Origin: Bradyrhizobium liaoningense
Lineage (GTDB): Bacteria; Pseudomonadota; Alphaproteobacteria; Rhizobiales; Xanthobacteraceae
Direction of reading: 5' to 3'
Length of the DNA: 64,000 bases
Assembly (NCBI RefSeq): GCF_018130785.1
Contig: NZ_JAFCJT010000001.1
Span: 1,201,077 to 1,265,076 of the forward strand
In this document: positions 59,848-64,000 of the stretch, one piece after another
How positions within the stretch are numbered: position 1 is the first letter of the stretch
How the letters are laid out: each line of letters opens with the position of its first letter
The notes under the pieces: generated by a model
What the model was told of the DNA's origin: nothing
Databases searched by the model: none
The model's input: only the letters and a program-made list of their open reading frames with translations
Made by a program: the position numbers and the translations under genes

Positions 59848-61044
59848 TCAGCGCGTCGTGGCTGTTTTGCCTGACGGAATTGGCGCCTTGCTGGCGAGGC
59901 CGACCTCGTCGCGGAGCGCATCGGTGTGCTCGCCGAGCACGGACATCTGCTTGGCGGGCGTGGTGTCGGCGCCCGACATCCGGAACGGCAAATTGAGCAC
60001 CTGGAACGAGCCACCTTCGTCCTCCACAGACGAGAGCGCCTGCCGGTGCGCGAGCTGCGGATCGGACAGCGCCTCGGACACGGTGCGATAGGCCGAGGCC
60101 GGCACGCCGGCCCCGCCCAATGCGACGAGGCACGCATCCGTCGAAAGCTGTTTCGACCAGGCCTCGACACCGTCCATCATGTCGGCCCAGTTCTCGCGCC
60201 GCGCGGCGTAGGTGGAGAAGCGCGCGTCGGATATCCATTCGGGGCGGCCGATCACGCCCATCAGGCACTGAAATGTCTTCTCGCTGGCGACCGTGATCAT
60301 GACATAGCCGCTCGCCGTCTCGGTCGGGCCGAACATCGGGCGCGGCGGCGGCTTCACTGCGAATTGCGAGCTCTGCAACTCGATCACCGTCAGGGTCAGC
60401 ATCGATTCCAGCATGGAGACGTCGAGGTGCTGGCCGAGGCCGGTCACCGTGCGCTGATACAGGGCCGAGGCAATCGCGCCAAAACCGTAGGTGCCGGTGA
60501 CGACGTCGGCATGGTAGATGCCGCAATAGTCTGGACGGTTGCGGCCGGGCTGGTAGGCGAGATGCGCCATATCATAACCCGAAGCCGCATGGATCACCGG
60601 CGCGTAGGCCGGCAGTTCGGCCGAGGGGCCGCTCTGGCCGTAGCCCGAGATCGAGCAATAGATCAGCCGCGGGTTGAGCGGCCGCAGATTGTCATAGTCG
60701 AGCCGCAGGCGGCGCATCACGCCGGGGCGAAAGTTCTCGACCAGGATATCGGCGGTCGCGGCCAGCCGGCGCACCGCTTCCTTGCCCTCCTCGGACTTGA
60801 GGTCGAGCACCACGCTTTTCTTGCCGACATTGAGCTGGCCGAACACGGTGCTGCACCCCTTGCGCAGCGGCGGCCGGGTCCGCATCGTCTCGCCGCCGTC
60901 GGTCTCGATCTTGATGACCTCGGCGCCCATGTCGGCAAGCATCCGCGCACAGTGGGGACCGGCGATGGTGGTCGAAAAATCCAGGACCCTGAGGCCAGCG
61001 AAGGCCTTTGTCGTCGTCCCCTCATGCTTATCTGCTAACTGCAT
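59848..61044 (-). CDS. CaiB/BaiF family CoA-transferase
   Basis: 398 residues. Family III CoA-transferase features: LRVLDFSTTIAGPHCARMLADMGAEVIKIE, PAYAPVIHAASGYDMAHLA, the catalytic Asp in YHADVVTGTYGFGAIASALYQR, and LDVSMLESMLTLT. It moves CoA between carboxylic acids (carnitine, oxalate, formate and others); substrate unknown. Ahead of the peptide transport operon on the same strand; relation unclear. Confidence 0.92.
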   Translation of the reverse strand: MQLADKHEGTTTKAFAGLRVLDFSTTIAGPHCARMLADMGAEVIKIETDGGETMRTRPPLRKGCSTVFGQLNVGKKSVVLDLKSEEGKEAVRRLAATADILVENFRPGVMRRLRLDYDNLRPLNPRLIYCSISGYGQSGPSAELPAYAPVIHAASGYDMAHLAYQPGRNRPDYCGIYHADVVTGTYGFGAIASALYQRTVTGLGQHLDVSMLESMLTLTVIELQSSQFAVKPPPRPMFGPTETASGYVMITVASEKTFQCLMGVIGRPEWISDARFSTYAARRENWADMMDGVEAWSKQLSTDACLVALGGAGVPASAYRTVSEALSDPQLAHRQALSSVEDEGGSFQVLNLPFRMSGADTTPAKQMSVLGEHTDALRDEVGLASKAPIPSGKTATTR

Positions 61045-61237
61045 GCCTGCCTGCGCCCCTCGGCCTCTTAGGAACTATCGAAGTTCTCTCTTGTTGATGC
61101 GCCGACCCTAGAGGGCGGCGGCTGAGTAGGAAAGTCTTTACCGAACGGACGCGTCTTGCGGGCGGGCTTGGGAATTCCGGGACAACTGGACCCGTTCTTG
61201 CATAGCAGCAAACGGGATCGGAAGAGGGCAGCTGTTC

Positions 61238-62653
61238 TTGAGGGTCTTGTTCGTCACAACCGAGATGGACGATTTCGTCCGCGTTGGCGGGCTCGGCGCC
61301 GTTTCCGCTGCGCTTCCCAGGGCGCTTCGGCCGCTCGCCGATATCCGGGTGATGCTCCCCGGCTATCGCGACATCATCGAACAACTCACGCATATTCAGA
61401 TCGTTGGCCGCTGCCCGGCTTTTGCGGAGATGCCCGCCTGCTCGCTCGGCCGTGCCGCGACCAGGGACGGGCTGCCGGTCTATGTGCTGTTGTGCTCACA
61501 ACTCTACGACCGGCCCGGCAATCCCTATGGCGACGAGTCCGGACACGACTGGCCGGACAACGACATCCGCTTTGCGCGCTTTGCCTCGGCAGCCGCTGAG
61601 CTGGCCATGGGCAAGCTGGACAAGAATTGGGCAGCAGACCTGATCCATGCCAATGACTGGCAGGCCTCGCTCGTGCCGGCCTATCTCGCCTGGCGCGGGG
61701 CCAAGCTGCCGTCGATCCTTACCATCCACAACCTCGCCTACCAGGGACTCTTCCCGAAGGACTCGCTGCGGCGGATCGGCGTCCCCGAGAGCTCCTTCCA
61801 TATCGACGGCGTCGAGTTCTACGACCAGCTCTCCTTCCTCAAGGCCGGGCTGGTCTATGCCTCGCACCTCACCACCGTCAGCGGCACCTATGCACGCGAG
61901 ATCACGACGGAGGAATTCGGCTGCGGCCTCGAGGGCCTGCTTCGTGTCCGCTCCGACGCGGCCGAGCTCACCGGCATCCTCAACGGCATCGACGAGAGCT
62001 GGGACCCGCGCTCCTGCGCCCAGCTCGCCCAGCAGTTCGGCGCCGGTGACTGGGTCGGCAAGAAGGCCAATGCGGATTACGTGCGCAAGCAGTTCGGGCT
62101 CGCGGTGTCGCGCGGCCCGATGTTCGCGATCGTCGCACGCCTCGTGCACCAGAAGGGTATCGACCTCGTGCTGTCGGCCGCCGACGAGATCATCGATGCC
62201 GGCGGGCAGATCGTGGTCACCGGCTCCGGCGAGCCCGCGCTGGAGCAGGCGCTGATCGACGCGCATCGTCGCCGCCCCGACGCGATCGGGGTCACGATCG
62301 GCTTCAACGACGCCCAGGCGCGGCGCATCTTCGCGGGCAGCGATTTCACATTGATGCCGTCGCGCTTCGAACCGTGCGGGCTCAGCCAGATGTACGCCCA
62401 GCGCTTCGGCTCGCTGCCGATCGGTCACCAGACCGGCGGCCTTGCCGAGACCATCACCGATGGCGAGACCGGCTTCCTGTTCTCGCAGCCCTCGCGAGCG
62501 TCCTTCCTCGGCGGCGTCCGCCGCGCCTTCGGGGCCTTCATGGCGCATGACCAGCTCGACACCATGCGCCGCAGCGCGATGGGACGATCGTTCTCCTGGA
62601 GCATATCGGCCGGCAGTTACAGCGCGCTGTACCGGAAGCTGGCAGCGGTTTGA
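61238..62653 (+). CDS. glgA: Glycogen synthase GlgA-like glycosyltransferase
   Basis: 471 residues, GT5 type. N-terminal MRVLFVTTEMDDFVRVGGLGAVSAALPRAL carries Arg where bacterial GlgA has the ADP-glucose-binding Lys of the KTGGL motif, and Ala for Asp after it. The C-terminal catalytic region is intact (GLVHQKGIDLVL-like RLVHQKGIDLVLSAADEI, FMPSRFEPCGLSQMYAQRFGSLPI with EPCGL). It elongates alpha-1,4-glucan from a sugar nucleotide; the Lys to Arg change may shift donor use. Not beside glgB or glgC. Start TTG 61238 after AGAGGG. The symbol is family-level. Confidence 0.82.
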   Translation: MRVLFVTTEMDDFVRVGGLGAVSAALPRALRPLADIRVMLPGYRDIIEQLTHIQIVGRCPAFAEMPACSLGRAATRDGLPVYVLLCSQLYDRPGNPYGDESGHDWPDNDIRFARFASAAAELAMGKLDKNWAADLIHANDWQASLVPAYLAWRGAKLPSILTIHNLAYQGLFPKDSLRRIGVPESSFHIDGVEFYDQLSFLKAGLVYASHLTTVSGTYAREITTEEFGCGLEGLLRVRSDAAELTGILNGIDESWDPRSCAQLAQQFGAGDWVGKKANADYVRKQFGLAVSRGPMFAIVARLVHQKGIDLVLSAADEIIDAGGQIVVTGSGEPALEQALIDAHRRRPDAIGVTIGFNDAQARRIFAGSDFTLMPSRFEPCGLSQMYAQRFGSLPIGHQTGGLAETITDGETGFLFSQPSRASFLGGVRRAFGAFMAHDQLDTMRRSAMGRSFSWSISAGSYSALYRKLAAV

Positions 62654-62664
62654 GGCGACCTCCC

Positions 62665-62750
62665 CGTCATTGCGAGGAGCGAAGCGACGAAGCAATCCAG
62701 ACTGCCACCGCGGAGGGATTCTGGATTGCTTCGCTGCGCTCGCAATGACG
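62665..62750. repeat. Interspersed palindrome R2, copy 4
   Basis: CGTCATTGCGAGGAGCG ... CGCTCGCAATGACG, 11 bp after the glycogen synthase stop. Close to copy 3. Confidence 0.87.
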
Positions 62751-62780
62751 ATGTGGAGCCACCGCGCCCACTCTATCTCC

Positions 62781-62886
62781 CGTCACCCTGAGGTGGCCGC
62801 GCCTTCAGCGGCCCTCGAAGGGCGGCGGCCCGGCTGTAGCAGCGGGGGCCGTGCATCCTTCGAGGCTCGCGCCGCTCGCACCTCAG
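62781..62886. repeat. Interspersed palindrome R4, apparently interrupted by the IS110 element
   Basis: Starts CGTCACCCTGAGGTG, contains CCCTCGAAGG and CATCCTTCGAGG, and ends GCACCTCAG where the mirror arm would require GGTGACG to follow; instead CGACTGTGTTC of the IS end begins. The missing terminal bases suggest insertion at the repeat edge. Confidence 0.7.
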
Positions 62887-62901
62887 CGACTGTGTTCTTT
62901 G

Positions 62902-63834
62902 TCAAGCGGGTTGCCATGGTTTTCGATCCCTGAGCATGGCGTTGAGGACGGTGATGAGCTTGCGGGCAACGGCGATGAGGGCGACCATTTTCGGCTTCCC
63001 GGCGCTCACGAGATGGCGATAGAAGAGCTTGAGCTGCGGGTGGCATCGGATGGCCGACAGGGCGGCCATGTAAAGAGCTGCCCGCAAGGCGGTGCGTCCG
63101 CCACCGATCTTACTCCTGCCTTTCCATCGGCCGGACTGACGGACGAAGGGAGCAAGCCCGGCGAGGCTTGCGATCTGGCGACGATTGAGCGCGCCCAGCT
63201 CAGGCACCTCGGCAAGGAAGGTGCGTGCGAGCGTGTTGCCAACCCCGGGAAAGGTGATCAGCAAGTCTTCCCTGTCCCGCCAGGCCGGCGAGCCGCGTAC
63301 CAGTGTATCGATGTCGTTGTCGATCTCCGGCAGCTCCTTCTCGAGGACCTTGATGTGGCGAGCAAGGCTTTTGCGGACGCGGACATTCTCGGCCCGCTTC
63401 TCGCGCTGGCGTTCCGCAACGATCATCTCGATGATCTGCCGGCGGCGAGCAACCAGTTCGGCCAGCAAGCGAGCCTGCTCGTCCGGGACGGGGCGCAAAG
63501 CGGGCTTCACCGCCTCGACGAACCGCGCGATCACCGCGGCATCGATCGGATCGGACTTGGCGCGCTGGCCGACGGCCTGCGCGAAGTGACGGATCTGAGC
63601 CGGATTGATCACGACCAGCGGCAGTTGCGCTCCGGTCAGCGCCGCAGCGACGACCGTCTCGAAGCCGCCAGTCGCCTCCACCCCGATCAGGGTCGGCGGA
63701 CAGGCCACAAGCCGCGCAACAAGGTCTTCCAAGCCCTTGCCGTCGCGCGCGACCGCAAATGCTTCTCCGCTCGGACGCATATGAACGTCCAACCGGTCCT
63801 TCGATACATCGATGCCAACATAGATCGCGTCCAT
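62902..63834 (-). CDS. IS110 family transposase
   Basis: 310 residues from ATG 63834. N-terminal RuvC-like DEDD domain: Asp in YVGIDVSKDRLDVH, Glu in IGVEATGGFET, and the Asp pair in QRAKSDPIDAAVIARF; C-terminal transposase_20 domain around ITFPGVGNTLARTFLAEVPELGALNRRQIASLAGLAPFVRQSGRWKGRSKIGGGRTALRAALYMAAL with its catalytic Ser. Intact by eye, so probably active. A longer start at 63981 would run through the structured RNA region and is rejected. Confidence 0.95.
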   Translation of the reverse strand: MDAIYVGIDVSKDRLDVHMRPSGEAFAVARDGKGLEDLVARLVACPPTLIGVEATGGFETVVAAALTGAQLPLVVINPAQIRHFAQAVGQRAKSDPIDAAVIARFVEAVKPALRPVPDEQARLLAELVARRRQIIEMIVAERQREKRAENVRVRKSLARHIKVLEKELPEIDNDIDTLVRGSPAWRDREDLLITFPGVGNTLARTFLAEVPELGALNRRQIASLAGLAPFVRQSGRWKGRSKIGGGRTALRAALYMAALSAIRCHPQLKLFYRHLVSAGKPKMVALIAVARKLITVLNAMLRDRKPWQPA

Positions 63835-63840
63835 CTGCAC

Positions 63841-63970
63841 CCATCCTTGCGCAACCGGGCTCACCAGGCGGCCCTCGCGACTGTTCGGGTTCAATGGAAC
63901 AACGGACGGGGCGCCGCGCTGAGGCACGGGCTTCAAAGCCCTTGGATGAAGCGGTCTCCCGTCCGTTACC
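63841..63970 (-). ncRNA. Candidate bridge RNA region of the IS110 element
   Basis: On the minus strand the 5' non-coding stretch contains AACGGACGGG (arm, 63958-63967) and CCCGTCCGTT (63901-63910) closing a 47-nt loop that includes the inner hairpin GGGCTT-TG-AAGCCC. IS110 relatives such as IS621 express a bridge RNA from the non-coding end next to the transposase gene. Helices are seen; the RNA role is inferred and its start may lie beyond 64000. Confidence 0.4.
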
Positions 63971-64000
63971 GCACCGGACACTCTATCCGATCCGGCGCAA

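Larger units (their letters stand above)
62887..64000 (-). mobile_element. IS110-family insertion sequence, left part beyond window
   Basis: One transposase gene (62902-63834) with only about 15 bp between its stop and the adjoining palindrome, and a structured non-coding 5' region toward the window edge. IS110 elements lack terminal inverted repeats and often insert in REP-like palindromes. The true right end is taken as the base after CACCTCAG (62886); the left end is outside the window. Confidence 0.7.

Noticed and set aside
1..64000. tRNA or rRNA genes
   Set aside because: I saw no cloverleaf with the conserved GGTTCGAATCC-type arm plus CCA context and no rRNA-like stretch; a tRNAscan run would settle it.

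Overview
The window is GC-rich, densely packed DNA from an alphaproteobacterium, most likely a Bradyrhizobium (Nitrobacteraceae) chromosome. Three things point there. The nitrate-assimilation order nrtA-nrtB-nrtC, narK, globin, flavoprotein, nasC is the one described for Bradyrhizobium diazoefficiens. Palindromic intergenic repeats of the kind common in Bradyrhizobium lie at gene ends. Many genes belong to ABC, TRAP, SMP-30, dehydratase and CoA-transferase families. I could run no database search, so the genus is an inference.

Layout. 1-3.5 kb: a sugar-acid type locus (TRAP binding protein cut by the window edge, IlvD/EDD dehydratase, divergent GntR regulator with an inverted-repeat operator). 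3.5-8.9 kb: MaoC protein, small envelope proteins, transglutaminase-like protein, K+ channel, a fragment of a second GntR gene, a TAXI-type binding protein and a secreted protein; a perfect FNR/FixK-type box lies at 4859. 9-12.6 kb: uronate-dehydrogenase-like protein divergent from an SMP-30 lactonase, then an aldehyde dehydrogenase. 12.9-21 kb: AceE/MdeB-like E1 with a divergent Lrp regulator, PPK2, alcohol dehydrogenase, EamA transporter, aldo/keto reductase and a second SMP-30 protein.

21.3-33.9 kb is the nitrate block. On the minus strand are nrtABC (nitrate ABC uptake), then narK, bjgb (globin), flp and nasC. On the plus strand are an FNT nitrite/formate channel and a PP2C phosphatase-kinase fusion. 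Two sigma-54-type promoters, in front of nrtA and narK, share one architecture: a -24/-12 element, a double NtrC-like enhancer exactly 95 bp upstream, and an 18-nt RNA hairpin with an A1/G4 hexaloop starting 15 nt after the -12 G. This suggests joint control by nitrogen status (NtrC/RpoN) and nitrate (NasT-type ANTAR RNA binding).

34-36 kb has lower GC and holds a secreted protein, a possible antisense ORF and a YafK-like L,D-transpeptidase. 36-51 kb: intradiol dioxygenase, beta-lactamase-fold hydrolase, a complete TRAP operon (DctPQM), small envelope proteins including two mini-proteins of 26 and 30 residues, an HWE/HisKA_2 histidine kinase, a mandelate racemase-family enzyme, CcdA, overlapping LysR and XRE regulators, a YkuD L,D-transpeptidase and an enoyl-CoA hydratase. 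52-64 kb: isopropylmalate-dehydrogenase-like enzyme, zinc alcohol dehydrogenase, a peptide-type ABC operon, CaiB CoA-transferase, a GlgA-like synthase, and an IS110-family element that appears inserted at the end of a palindromic repeat and runs off the right edge.
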